From positions 310,001 to 374,000 of the forward strand of contig CAWFYK010000001.1 in assembly GCA_963820035.1 (NCBI GenBank): 64,000 bases of DNA, read 5' to 3'. Both the position numbers and the translations under genes were made by a program. Under the pieces are notes generated by a model that saw nothing but the letters and a program-made list of their open reading frames with translations, was not told the DNA's origin and made no database searches. This DNA is from JAWWPG01 sp963820035. GTDB taxonomy: Bacteria; Actinomycetota; Actinomycetes; Propionibacteriales; Nocardioidaceae. Shown one piece after another: positions 52,735 to 61,508 of this stretch. Each line of letters begins with the position of its first letter. The first letter of the stretch is position 1.

Positions 52735-53393
52735 CGTCGTCGGCGCTCGGCAAGCAGTGCCAGCAGCTCGCGCTCGAGGCCGTGGTGACCGGTCTCGATG
52801 ACCGTGAGCGGGAGGTCGAGGGCACCAGCAGCCCATCGGGCCATCGCCTCGAGCTCGGGATCGGGCTGCTGGGCCAGCCATACGACGCGCGTGTAGTGGG
52901 CGAAGTAGGCGTCGCGCAGCTCGGGGTGGCGGTCGAGGCCGAGCTCCTCGAGCACCGTCCGGGCGAACGACCGGACCAGGAAATCAGTGAACAGGTACGT
53001 CCCGGGCTGCTCGTCGAAGAAGCGCGCGATCCGCTCGGCGCCACCGTAGACGTCATAGCAGTGCAGCCCGGCCAGCCGGCGGAGGCCGAGCCGCTCGCAG
53101 ACCGCGTCGAGCGCCCCGTAGCTGCCGCAGTCGGCATAGCCGACCGCCACCCGGTCGTACCTCTCCATCAGCTCCTGCCCGAGCGCCTCGACCTCGCCGG
53201 CGATGAGCTCGGGGCGGTTGTGCAGAAGGGGCGGCAACGGGTAGACGTCGAGGCTGAGGCCGCGGTCTGCCGCGATCTGAGAGATCGGCTGAGCGATGGC
53301 ACCGCAGGCTACGACGGCGACCCGGGCCGGCGTGGCTTGAGTCGCACCGCGTCGCTCAGCCAGGGAAGGCGAGCTGGTCGACGAACGCGTCAT
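52599..53393 (-). CDS. DUF1638 protein of the corrinoid operon
   Basis: About 264 residues. Family stretches: VVACGAIAQPISQIAADRGL, LPPLLHNRPELIAGEVEALG, VGYADCGSYGALDAVCERLG, LHCYDVYGGAERIARFF and GTYLFTDFLVRSFARTVLEE. Conserved Cys/His residues suggest a metal or cofactor site. DUF1638 genes accompany corrinoid methyltransferases elsewhere; the function is not known. The last 45 or so residues are antisense to the methylene-THF reductase and may be non-native. Start taken at the ATG at 53393, inside the preceding reactivase gene. Confidence 0.78.
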   Translation of the reverse strand: MTRSSTSSPSLAERRGATQATPARVAVVACGAIAQPISQIAADRGLSLDVYPLPPLLHNRPELIAGEVEALGQELMERYDRVAVGYADCGSYGALDAVCERLGLRRLAGLHCYDVYGGAERIARFFDEQPGTYLFTDFLVRSFARTVLEELGLDRHPELRDAYFAHYTRVVWLAQQPDPELEAMARWAAGALDLPLTVIETGHHGLERELLALLAERRRRQRSKACRQLSVSATWLNVKRCRPSTRIAGSPRTGEALWRNFSGL

Positions 53394-55299
53394 TGAAGTC
53401 GGGACGGTCGGAGAGCTCGACATACCTCACCTCCTCGAGCAGGGCGAGCGCGCCCTTGCGCTCCTGCATGCTGAGCAACACCATCTTGGCGCCTTCGCCA
53501 GCGACGTTGCCCGCGCTCACGATCCGCAGCACCGGCAGCTTGGGGACGAGCCCGATCCGTACTGCGCTCGCGGGCGAGAGATAGGTCCCGAACGACCCGG
53601 CGAGCAGCACCTGCTGGACATCGGTGGGCGGCACTGCGAGCTCTTCGAGAAGGAGCGTCCACCCGGTGGAGATCGCCGCCTTGGCGAACTGAAGCTCGCG
53701 GATGTCACGCTGGCTGAGATAGACCGACTCGGCGATGTCGCCCTCGTGGCCCGGGCGCCAGGCAAGCGCGAACACCCGCTCCTGACCGATGCGTCCCAGC
53801 CGTGCGGCGATGCCCGGGGCCAACGTCGCCGCCGCATCCTCCGCGACGTAGCGACCACTCGCGTCGACCAGCCCGACCTTGACCAGCTCCGCGACCGCGT
53901 CGACGAGACCTGAGCCGCAAAGGCCCTGGGCTTCGACGTCGCCGATGACCTGGCAGGTGACGTCATCGTCGCTCACCTTGACGACCTCGATCGCCCCGTC
54001 GGCGGCCCGCATCCCGCACCGGATGGCACCGCCCTCGAACGCCGGCCCGGCCGGCGCCGCGGTCGACAGGATCCGCTCGCCGTCGCTCAGGACGATCTCG
54101 CAGTTGGTGCCGACGTCGATGAACAGCCGGATCCGCTTGTCCCGGTCCATCCCGGACGCGAGCATGCCCGCCACGATGTCGCCACCCACATAGGCGCCGA
54201 GAGCGGGCAGCAGGACGGCACGGGCGCGCGGGTGGACGGACACCCCGACGTCGGAGGCCAGCAGCTCCGGGAAGACGGCGGTGGACATGACGAACGGTGC
54301 CACGCCCAGCGGCTCGGGATCGATCCCGAGGGCGAGGGCCGTCATCGTGGCGTTGCCCGCCACGGCGATCTCGTAGACCTCCGACGGATCGACTCCGCCC
54401 TCTCGGCAGACCTCCGCGGCGAGCTCGTCGAGCGTTGCGTGAGCCAGCTCGGTCAGCCGCTGGAGCATGTCCGGGTCCAGCATGGTGGCGCTGATCCTGG
54501 TGATGACGTCCCCGCCGAACGGCTGCTGCTTGTTGAGCATCGATGCCACCGCAGCTGGCGTCCCGGTCGCGGTGTCGAGCAGGGTGGCGACCACGGTCGT
54601 CGTACCGAGGTCAAAAGCAATGGCGAAGCGGCGCTCGGTCGTGTCACCCGCCTCGACGTCGATGAGCACGTCATCGACGACAACGGCGGTGACCTTGTAG
54701 TCGTTGTCGCGGGCCACCTTCGGCAGCCGGCGGAGCGCCTGGAGGTCCGCGCGGACCTCGAGGTCGTCGAGGGCGGCCAGCAGCCTGTCGAGGTCGGTGG
54801 TCTGGTCCTGCAGGCTGGGCTCGGTGAGCTCGACGTATCGCTTCTGGATTGCCGGGCGCAGGATCACCTGCCGACCGACCCCGACGGTCGCGGCCTTGGG
54901 GCGGGTCACGAGCGGCGGTACGTCGATCGAGAGGTCCCGGGTGGCCTGTGCGAGACAGGCCAGCCGCCAGCCGTCGTCGAGCTGCTCGGTCGTGAACGAC
55001 CGCAGGTCGAGCCGGGACACCGGCACCGACCCGTCGACGATCCTGACCTTGCACTTCTTGCAGGTGCCGTGTCCGCCGCAGGTCGAGTCGATCGCGATGC
55101 CGTTCCAGCTGGCGGCGTCGAAGACGCTGACGCCGGGCGGCACTCGGAACTCGCGGTCTGCGGGCGTGAAGTGCAGCCGGACCCGGCCGGTGCCGTCGTG
55201 GCCGACGCCCTGATCCGAACCCGGAATGGCCGGAGGGACGATCAACCCCTCGCGCCCGAGGGGTTCGATGCTCCTCTCGTCGTCGGCGCCGAGCGTCAT
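53356..55299 (-). CDS. Corrinoid reactivase (RACE/RamA-type, ferredoxin plus ASKHA)
   Basis: 647 residues. The N-terminal 2Fe-2S ferredoxin domain has DSTCGGHGTCKKCKVRI and a later Cys in WRLACLAQ. A linker leads to an ASKHA ATPase-like domain (AIAFDLGTTTVVATLLD; FIDVGTNCEIVLSDGER; AGSFGTYLSPASAVRIG). Such proteins reduce Co(II) corrinoid back to Co(I) at the expense of ATP. The ATG at 55299 overlaps the methyltransferase stop (ATGA); the longer frame to 55383 is unsupported. Confidence 0.9.
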   Translation of the reverse strand: MTLGADDERSIEPLGREGLIVPPAIPGSDQGVGHDGTGRVRLHFTPADREFRVPPGVSVFDAASWNGIAIDSTCGGHGTCKKCKVRIVDGSVPVSRLDLRSFTTEQLDDGWRLACLAQATRDLSIDVPPLVTRPKAATVGVGRQVILRPAIQKRYVELTEPSLQDQTTDLDRLLAALDDLEVRADLQALRRLPKVARDNDYKVTAVVVDDVLIDVEAGDTTERRFAIAFDLGTTTVVATLLDTATGTPAAVASMLNKQQPFGGDVITRISATMLDPDMLQRLTELAHATLDELAAEVCREGGVDPSEVYEIAVAGNATMTALALGIDPEPLGVAPFVMSTAVFPELLASDVGVSVHPRARAVLLPALGAYVGGDIVAGMLASGMDRDKRIRLFIDVGTNCEIVLSDGERILSTAAPAGPAFEGGAIRCGMRAADGAIEVVKVSDDDVTCQVIGDVEAQGLCGSGLVDAVAELVKVGLVDASGRYVAEDAAATLAPGIAARLGRIGQERVFALAWRPGHEGDIAESVYLSQRDIRELQFAKAAISTGWTLLLEELAVPPTDVQQVLLAGSFGTYLSPASAVRIGLVPKLPVLRIVSAGNVAGEGAKMVLLSMQERKGALALLEEVRYVELSDRPDFNDAFVDQLAFPG

Positions 55300-56201
55300 G
55301 GGGCAGCAGCCTGCGCGGCCTTCTCGGCGGCCGCCTGGGCGGCCTGCTTGGCGCGGAAGGCAGCGATCCAGGCACCGCCCCACTCGTCGTGACCGAGCAG
55401 GACGTCGGCCGCCTTCACCGCCTCGACGACCTGTGGGGTCCGGGCATCCATGATCGCGCTCGTCAGGCCCGCGTGCATCGCCATCGGCAGGAACGTCGCG
55501 TTGATCGCATGACGACCGGGCATTCCAAAGGAGACGTTGGAGGCACCCAGCGTCATGTTGACCCCGAACTCGTCGCGGATCCGATGAATCGTCTCGTAGG
55601 CGACGTTGACGATGGTGGGGTCGGCCCCGATCGGCATCGCCAACGCGTCGATCACGATGTCGTCGGGCGTCAGGCCGTACTTGTCCACGGCTGTGTCGAG
55701 GATCTTCTTGGTCAGCTGGAGACGCTTGTCGGCCTCCATCGGGATCTCGTCGTGGTCGTTGGGCAGGGCGATCACCGCCGCGCCGTAGTGCTTCACCATC
55801 GGCAGGATGGCCGCCATCCGGTCGTCCTCGGCGGTGATGGAGTTGACCAGAGCTCTTCCCTGGTATGCCGACAAGCCCGCCTCGAGTGCCTCGACCACTG
55901 ACGAGTCGATGCAGATGGGCAGATCGGTGAGCTGCTGGATCATCGTGATCGCGCGCCGGAGCAGCTCCGGCTCGTCGGTGAGCGGCACGCCCATGTTGAC
56001 GTCGAGCACCATCGCCCCCCCGGCGACCTGGGCCTCGACGTCACGCTCGATCGCCGACAGGTCGCCGTCGCGCAGCTGCTGCTGGAAGATCTTGCGGCCG
56101 GTGGGGTTGATCCGCTCGCCGATCACGCAGAACGGCATGTCATGACCGAGCGTCACGTCACGCGTGGCGGAGCTGATGGTGGTGTGACAGCTCTGGGTCA
56201 C
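55296..56201 (-). CDS. Methyl-THF:corrinoid methyltransferase (MtgA/MeTr-like)
   Basis: 301 residues of the pterin-binding (dihydropteroate synthase-like) fold. FCVIGERINPTGRKIFQQQL, VLDVNMGVPLTDEPELL, PICIDSSVVEALEAGL and MTLGASNVSFGMPGRHAIN are the pterin-site phrases. It would move the methyl group from methyl-corrinoid protein to THF. It overlaps both neighbours by 4 bp. The domain starts near residue 23 (MPFCVIG, an alternative start). Confidence 0.9.
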   Translation of the reverse strand: MTQSCHTTISSATRDVTLGHDMPFCVIGERINPTGRKIFQQQLRDGDLSAIERDVEAQVAGGAMVLDVNMGVPLTDEPELLRRAITMIQQLTDLPICIDSSVVEALEAGLSAYQGRALVNSITAEDDRMAAILPMVKHYGAAVIALPNDHDEIPMEADKRLQLTKKILDTAVDKYGLTPDDIVIDALAMPIGADPTIVNVAYETIHRIRDEFGVNMTLGASNVSFGMPGRHAINATFLPMAMHAGLTSAIMDARTPQVVEAVKAADVLLGHDEWGGAWIAAFRAKQAAQAAAEKAAQAAAP

Positions 56202-56863
56202 ACCGACACCTTCGCCCGGTGCTGCTTGACCAGCTCCTTTGCTTTCTTGACCGTCTGGGAGGCATCAGCGGCGTAGGCATCGGCGCCCACCGCGTCGGCG
56301 TACTCCTGGGTGACGGGGGCGCCACCCACCATGACGACCACCTTGTCGCGGATGCCGGCCTTCTCGAGGGCGTTGATGTTGGCCTTGAACATCGGCATCG
56401 TCGTGGTGAGGAACGCGGAGAACCCGACGATGTCGGGGTGGTGCTCATTGATCGCCTCGACGAACTTCTCCGGCGGCACCTGCACCCCGAGGTCGATGAC
56501 GTGGAAACCGGCGCCCTCGAGCATGATGTTGACGAGGTTCTTGCCGATGTCGTGCACGTCGCCCTTGACGGTGCCCATCACGAACGTGCCGACGGTCTCG
56601 GCACCGGTCTCCGCGAGCAACGGACGGAGGATCTCGAGAGCTCCGCTCATGGCCCGCCCGGCGATGAGCATCTCGGGCACGAAGAAGTCACCGCGCTCGA
56701 ACCGCGCGCCGACCTCTTCCAGCGAGGGGATGAGAGCGTCGAACAACATGGTCTCCGGGGTCATGCCCTGGGCCAGTCCGTCGTTCGTCAGATCCTTGAC
56801 GGCAGGTGCGTTGCCTACCAGCGTCTCGTCGTAGAGCGACTGCAGAATCTCGTCGGGCGTCAT
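56198..56863 (-). CDS. Corrinoid protein (MtgC/MttC-like)
   Basis: 221 residues. A helical B12-cap domain (LIPSLEEVGARFERGDFFVP, then EMLIAGRAMSGAL) precedes the cobalamin-binding Rossmann domain, with VKGDVHDIGKNLVNIMLEGA (D-x-H-x-x-G), VIDLGVQVPPEKF and GFSAFLTTTMPMF. It is the methyl carrier between the MttB-family enzyme and the THF methyltransferase. Coupled to the IclR gene before it and the methyltransferase after it by ATGA overlaps. Confidence 0.93.
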   Translation of the reverse strand: MTPDEILQSLYDETLVGNAPAVKDLTNDGLAQGMTPETMLFDALIPSLEEVGARFERGDFFVPEMLIAGRAMSGALEILRPLLAETGAETVGTFVMGTVKGDVHDIGKNLVNIMLEGAGFHVIDLGVQVPPEKFVEAINEHHPDIVGFSAFLTTTMPMFKANINALEKAGIRDKVVVMVGGAPVTQEYADAVGADAYAADASQTVKKAKELVKQHRAKVSV

Positions 56864-57621
56864 GCGGCGCCCTCCTTCCTTGCCTGGTGTCCGAGCAGGG
56901 TCGACAGTGACCGTGCCTGGGTGGTGATGAGCTCCGCCAGGACGGGGAGCTCGTGGCTGATCCGGTCGGCCGGACCGGAGACGCCGATGGCGGCGACGAG
57001 CTCGTCGGTTCGGTCGAACACCGGTGCGGCGACGCCGTCGAGCCCGATCTCGAGCTCGCCGCGGGTAACGGCGTAGCCCTGTTCGCGAACCTTCCTCAGC
57101 TGTCGTTTCAGCGCGGCCGGGCTGGTGACCGTGTTGCGGGTATGACGGGCCATCGGCGCCGTCGGCAACGGCAGGACGCCGTGGGCATAGAAGATCTTCC
57201 CGAGCGCGGAGCAGTGCGGGGGCACGTCGACGCCGACCCAGTTCGTCGTACTCAACATGAACGTCGAGTCCACCTGGGCGATCTGGAGGACGGTGTTGCC
57301 GCTCAACACGGCCAGGTTGACGGTCTCGCCCGTTGCGGCGCTGAGCCGCTGCAGGGTGGGACGGGCCACCCGGGTGAGCTCGTCGAGCGGTTCGTGGCGG
57401 GTGGCGTAGAGCGCGAAGAGCGGGCCCGCCTGGTAGCTGCCCTCGTCATCGCGGAACAGCAGCCGGTGCCGCTCGAGTGCTTGGAGCAGGCGGGAGGCTG
57501 TCGACTTGGGGAGCCCCGTGCGGGCGACCAGATCGGCGTGGGCCTGCGGCTCGTCGGCGAGCACGACGAGGCTGAGCAGCTCGGCTGCCCTGTCGATCGC
57601 CTGTGTTCCGTGCGTCGCCAC
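56860..57621 (-). CDS. IclR-family regulator of the corrinoid operon
   Basis: 253 residues from the GTG at 57621 (GAGGT upstream). N-terminal winged helix (AIDRAAELLSLVVLADEPQA; RTGLPKSTASRLLQALERHR) and C-terminal effector domain (VFDRTDELVAAIGVSGPADR). It is the first gene of the corrinoid operon and overlaps the corrinoid-protein gene by 4 bp, so it is probably autoregulated. A perfect dyad lies between it and mttB. The frame up to 57759 would run through that operator and is rejected. Confidence 0.9.
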   Translation of the reverse strand: MATHGTQAIDRAAELLSLVVLADEPQAHADLVARTGLPKSTASRLLQALERHRLLFRDDEGSYQAGPLFALYATRHEPLDELTRVARPTLQRLSAATGETVNLAVLSGNTVLQIAQVDSTFMLSTTNWVGVDVPPHCSALGKIFYAHGVLPLPTAPMARHTRNTVTSPAALKRQLRKVREQGYAVTRGELEIGLDGVAAPVFDRTDELVAAIGVSGPADRISHELPVLAELITTQARSLSTLLGHQARKEGAA

Positions 57622-57709
57622 TCTGACCTCGTCGTTGACGGGACCGCCACTTCGGCGGATCCGGCTGCTACGTCTTCCCTCGCTGGGAAAAGTAGACCAC
57701 AATGGACCC

Positions 57710-57737
57710 ACTATATGGAACCCCTGTTCCATATGAT
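57710..57737. promoter_or_regulatory. IclR operator with two divergent -10 elements
   Basis: ATATGGAAC-CCCT-GTTCCATAT (57713-57734) is a perfect 9-bp dyad. TATAGT on the minus strand (57715-57710) and TATGAT on the plus strand (57732-57737) overlap its two ends and would serve as -10 elements for iclR and mttB. No good -35 is visible on either side. Confidence 0.65.
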
Positions 57738-57829
57738 GACGTGTCGGGCCACGGCGCAAGCGTGGCCGTCGCGCCTTTGCAGGTCACGACACGACCCCGT
57801 CGCAGGTCAGAGCTCAGAAGGAGTGCCCG

Positions 57830-59269
57830 ATGTTCCAGAACACGATGCCGCGTTACGAGGTGCTGTCTGCTGACGCGATGGACAAGCTCGACCGCGGCTG
57901 GCGGCGGATCGTGACGGAGATCGGGATCGAGTTCATGAGCGACCGGGCTCTCGACCTGTTCCGGGCCGCCGGTCAGCGAGTCGAGGACAAGACCGTGTTC
58001 CTCGACCCGGAGTTCGTGCTAGCCCAAGCGGCGAAAGCGCCGCGACAGTTCGACGTACACGCGCGAAACCCGGAGCACAGCATCCACATCGGTGGCGACT
58101 CGATGGCCTTCGGAGCCGTCTACGGGCCGCCGTTCGTCCGCGAGGGCGAGGTGCGGCGCGATGCCACGATGGCGGACTTCCGCAACTTCGCCCGGCTGGC
58201 GCAGTCGTTCGACGTACTCGACTCCGCTGGCGGCGTCGTCTGCGAGCCCAACGACACCCCGCTCGACTCGCGCCACCTCGACATGACCTACGCGCTCCAG
58301 ACGATCACCGACAAGATGTACATGGGCAACGTCGTGTCGGGCGTCAACGCTGCGGACACGATCGCGATGGGCGCGATCCTCTTCGGCGGAAGGGACGTCA
58401 TCGAGAAGGCGCCCGTGTCGATCTCGCTGATCAACTGCAACTCGCCACTGCGGTGGGACGACCGGATGCTCGACGCGCAGTTCGAGTACTCGGCGGCCAA
58501 CCAGCCGGTCGTGCTGACGCCGTTCATCCTGATGGGGGCAATGTCACCGGTGACGATCCCGGCGGCGCTCGTGCAGCAGATCGCTGAGGCGCTGTCCGGC
58601 ATCGCGTTGAGCCAGCTGATCCGACCGGGCTGTCCGGTGATCTTCGGGTCGTTCCTGTCGAACATCGACATGCAGTCGGGGTCGCCGACGTTCGGGACCC
58701 CCGAGTCGGCCATCGGCCTCTTGTGCACCGGGCAGATCGCCCGGCACTTCGGGCTGCCGTTCAGGTCCGGCGGTGGACTCACGTCGAGCCAGGTGCCTGA
58801 TGCGCAGGCGGGCTACGAGGCGCTGATGACGATGCTGCCGACGTTTCTCGCCGGCACCAACTGGGTGATGCACTCGGCAGGCTGGCTCGAGGGCGGCCTC
58901 GTCGCGGGTTTCGAGAAGTTCATCGTGGACGTCGAGCTGCTCCAGATGATGCAGCAGGAGTTCACGCCGCTCGAGATCAACGAGGACACGCTGGCGTTCG
59001 GCGCTCACGAGGAGGTCGGGCACGGTGGGCATTTCCTCGGCGCCATGCACACGATGGAGCGCTTTCGGACCTGCTTCTATCGGCCGATGCTCTCGTCGTC
59101 GGACAACTACGAGAAGTGGATGCGCAACGGTGGGCTCGACGCCGCCGCCCGGGCGACCAAGATCTACAAGGACAAGCTCGCGTCGTACGAGCAGCCTCCC
59201 CTGGACGACGCCATCCGCCAGGAGCTCGAGGAGTACGTCACCCGTCGTCGCGCCGAGCTCGGCGACTAA
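57830..59269 (+). CDS. MttB-family methyltransferase, non-pyrrolysine (glycine betaine type?)
   Basis: 479 residues, whole length of the trimethylamine methyltransferase family, with no in-frame TAG, so it belongs to the non-pyrrolysine branch that includes glycine betaine:corrinoid methyltransferase MtgB. Visible phrases: MYMGNVVSGVNAADTIAMGA, ISLINCNSPLRWDDRMLDA, FGTPESAIGLLCTGQIARHF, SGGGLTSSQVPDAQAGYEAL and HEEVGHGGHFLGAMHTMERF. It would demethylate a quaternary amine onto the corrinoid protein encoded opposite. The choline-oxidation genes nearby favour glycine betaine (inference); carnitine or proline betaine are alternatives. AGAAGGAGTG precedes the ATG. Confidence 0.9.
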   Translation: MFQNTMPRYEVLSADAMDKLDRGWRRIVTEIGIEFMSDRALDLFRAAGQRVEDKTVFLDPEFVLAQAAKAPRQFDVHARNPEHSIHIGGDSMAFGAVYGPPFVREGEVRRDATMADFRNFARLAQSFDVLDSAGGVVCEPNDTPLDSRHLDMTYALQTITDKMYMGNVVSGVNAADTIAMGAILFGGRDVIEKAPVSISLINCNSPLRWDDRMLDAQFEYSAANQPVVLTPFILMGAMSPVTIPAALVQQIAEALSGIALSQLIRPGCPVIFGSFLSNIDMQSGSPTFGTPESAIGLLCTGQIARHFGLPFRSGGGLTSSQVPDAQAGYEALMTMLPTFLAGTNWVMHSAGWLEGGLVAGFEKFIVDVELLQMMQQEFTPLEINEDTLAFGAHEEVGHGGHFLGAMHTMERFRTCFYRPMLSSSDNYEKWMRNGGLDAAARATKIYKDKLASYEQPPLDDAIRQELEEYVTRRRAELGD

Positions 59270-59273
59270 CCCA

Positions 59274-59427
59274 CGATCCGAGACTTTCGACACGACGATC
59301 CGAGACTTTCGACACGACGATCCGAGAGTTTCAGTACGACGATCCGAGAGTTTCGGTACGACGATCCGAGAGTTTCGACACGACGATCCGAGAGTTTCGA
59401 CACGACGATCCGAGACTTTCGGTACGA
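59274..59427 (+). repeat. Family B 22-bp tandem array, copy 3
   Basis: Seven units of 22 bp at 59274, 59296, 59318, 59340, 59362, 59384 and 59406. Core CGATCCGAGACTTTCGACA, with GAGAGTTTC and GGTACGA variants. It begins 4 bp after the mttB stop in sense orientation. From its end to 59578 I see no gene. Confidence 0.97.
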
Positions 59428-59578
59428 CGACCAAGCGCGCTGGTCGCGGTGCCCGGCGGCGCGGGCGGTCTGCATAGTCGCTGCTGCGTTTGACGTGCAG
59501 ACCCACGCGCGTCGCCTGACCTGGGGGACTACCGTCCGCCCGACCTTGGGGCCACCGACGTACTCACGACGAGCGAGC

Positions 59579-59679
59579 TCGGATGGTGGTGTCGGAAGTC
59601 TCGGATGGTGGTGTCGGAAGTCTCGGATGGTGGTGTCGGAAGTCTCGGATGGTGGTGCCGGAAGTCTCGGATGGTCGGG
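59579..59679 (-). repeat. Family B 22-bp tandem array, copy 4
   Basis: Four units at 59579, 59601, 59623 and 59645 plus a partial, + strand core TCGGATGGTGGTGTCGGAAG. Read on the minus strand it is the same family as copy 3 and is sense to purU, ending at the base next to the purU stop codon. Copies 3 and 4 face each other between convergent genes. Confidence 0.95.
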
Positions 59680-60567
59680 TCAGGGAAAGACGATGGTCTT
59701 GGAGCCGTTGAGCAGGACGCGTTGTTCGGAATGCCAGCGGACAGCCTGCGACAGCACCCGGCTCTCGACCTCACGCCCGGTCGTGACGAGCTGCTCCGGA
59801 GTCATGGTGTGGTCGGCGCGGGCGACGTCCTGCTCGATGATCGGCCCCTCATCGAGGTCGGCCGTGACGTAGTGGGCGGTAGCCCCGATGAGCTTGACGC
59901 CTCGCGCGTGCGCCTGGTGGTAGGGCCTGGCACCTTTGAAGCTCGGCAGGAACGAGTGGTGGATGTTGATGGCGCGCCCCGACAGCCGGCGGCAGGCGTC
60001 GTCACTGAGCACCTGCATATACCGCGCGAGCACGACGAGATGGATCTCGAGCTGATCGACGAGCTCGAACATCCTCGCCTCGGCCGCCGCCTTGGTCTGC
60101 GGCGTTACGGGGACGTGGTGGAACGGGATGTCGTACGACGACGCGAGCCGCTCGAAGTCGCGATGGTTCGACACGATGGCCGCGATGTCGATGTGCAGGG
60201 CGCCGGTGCTCCACCGGAACAGCAGGTCGTTGAGGCAGTGTCCGAACTTCGACACCATGATGAGCGTCCGGTAGGAGGAGCTCGCCGAGAACAGGTCCCA
60301 GCTCATCCCGAACCGCTCGGCGACAGCGCCGAACGACGCGTTCAGTTCCGCCGCAGCCACCTCCCCGGAGTCGATCGCGAACTGCACGCGCATGAAGAAG
60401 GTGCTCGTCTCGGCGTCGCCGAACTGGGCACTGGCGACGATGTTGCCTCCCTGCTCGAGCAGGAAGCCGGATACTGCGTGCACGATTCCGGGCCGATCCG
60501 GGCACCGCAGGGTGAGAATGAACTCGGCATCCTGAGGTGCGGTCACCTCGTTCTCGGCAGCGCTCAT
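59680..60567 (-). CDS. purU: Formyltetrahydrofolate deformylase
   Basis: Hydrolyses 10-formyl-THF to formate and THF. 295 residues. An N-terminal ACT domain (ILTLRCPDRPGIVHAVSGFL) precedes the formyltransferase fold with INIHHSFLPSFKGARPYHQA, GVKLIGATAHYVTADLDEGP and the catalytic Asp in that last phrase. It would recover THF from the methyl branch of betaine degradation. Start at the ATG at 60567, since the longer frame overlaps the divergent iclR promoter. Its stop abuts a family B array. Confidence 0.94.
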   Translation of the reverse strand: MSAAENEVTAPQDAEFILTLRCPDRPGIVHAVSGFLLEQGGNIVASAQFGDAETSTFFMRVQFAIDSGEVAAAELNASFGAVAERFGMSWDLFSASSSYRTLIMVSKFGHCLNDLLFRWSTGALHIDIAAIVSNHRDFERLASSYDIPFHHVPVTPQTKAAAEARMFELVDQLEIHLVVLARYMQVLSDDACRRLSGRAINIHHSFLPSFKGARPYHQAHARGVKLIGATAHYVTADLDEGPIIEQDVARADHTMTPEQLVTTGREVESRVLSQAVRWHSEQRVLLNGSKTIVFP

Positions 60568-60627
60568 GGCAGCAGTATGACGGGCCGGGCGCGAGTCCAA
60601 TCCTGGTGGGTGTCGCATTTTATGCAC

Positions 60628-60633
60628 TAGTGT
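60628..60633 (+). promoter_or_regulatory. Likely -10 of the second iclR gene
   Basis: TAGTGT, six bases, ATG at 60640: leaderless pattern. A small dyad, GCAT-TTT-ATGC (60615-60625), lies just upstream and may be an operator. Confidence 0.35.
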
Positions 60634-60639
60634 CGCGTC

Positions 60640-61437
60640 ATGAGCAACACCGGGCTGAGCGCGGCAGGGACGCTCGAGTCACCGAGCACTGTGCAGTCGG
60701 TCGACAGGGCCATCACCATCTTGGAGATCCTGGCCCGCAATGGCGAGTCCGGGGTGACCGAGCTGGCTGCCGAGCTCGGGGTCCACAAGTCGACGGCCTT
60801 CCGCCTCGTGGCGGCTCTCGAGAAGCGCACCCTGGTCGAGCAGCTGCACGGCCGCGGCAAGTACCGGCTCGGGATGGGGATCCTCCGCCTGGCGGGGGCT
60901 ACCACCTCTCGGCTCGACCTGGTGCAGGAGAGTCGCGGCGTGAGCCGGCTGCTCGCCCAGCAGGTCGGCGAGACGGTCAACCTGGCAGTGCTCTCCGATG
61001 GCGCGGCTCTGTATATGGACCAGGTCGCGGGGTCGTCCGCTCTGCAACCACACAACTGGGTGGGACAGCGGATCCCGTTGCATGCAACGTCGAACGGCAA
61101 GGTGTTGCTGAGCGGACTCGACCCATCGGAGGCGATCGCACACGCGGGTGAGCTACGCGGCTTCACCTCCAACACGATCACGTCGGAGCATGCGCTGTCC
61201 CGCGAGCTCGATGACGTGCGCGCTCGCGGCTACGCCATCGCCATCGACGAGCTCGAGATCGGGCTCACGGCGGTCGCCGCTCCCATCCGCAACGGCCACG
61301 GAGATGTGATCGCCTCGATGAGCGTGTCGGGGCCGACGTTCCGGATCGACGCACGTCGGCTCCCGCAGCTGGCGCAGGCAGTGATCCGCGCGGCAGAGGA
61401 CGTGTCGTTCCGGCTCGGCTGGCGCGGAGCCGCCTGA
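60640..61437 (+). CDS. IclR-family regulator 2
   Basis: 265 residues. Winged helix (SVDRAITILEILARNGESGV; AAELGVHKSTAFRLVAALEK) and effector domain (YMDQVAGSSALQPHNWVGQR; LEIGLTAVAAPIRNGHGDVI). Divergent from purU and 138 bp before the aldehyde dehydrogenase and choline dehydrogenase genes, so it probably controls one or both units (inference). Confidence 0.92.
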   Translation: MSNTGLSAAGTLESPSTVQSVDRAITILEILARNGESGVTELAAELGVHKSTAFRLVAALEKRTLVEQLHGRGKYRLGMGILRLAGATTSRLDLVQESRGVSRLLAQQVGETVNLAVLSDGAALYMDQVAGSSALQPHNWVGQRIPLHATSNGKVLLSGLDPSEAIAHAGELRGFTSNTITSEHALSRELDDVRARGYAIAIDELEIGLTAVAAPIRNGHGDVIASMSVSGPTFRIDARRLPQLAQAVIRAAEDVSFRLGWRGAA

Positions 61438-61508
61438 CCACGTGAGAGATCGGGGCGCGAACCGCTCTCAGGTGCTTGACGCCGGAGCAGCGGACCTGCT
61501 TATCTGTG

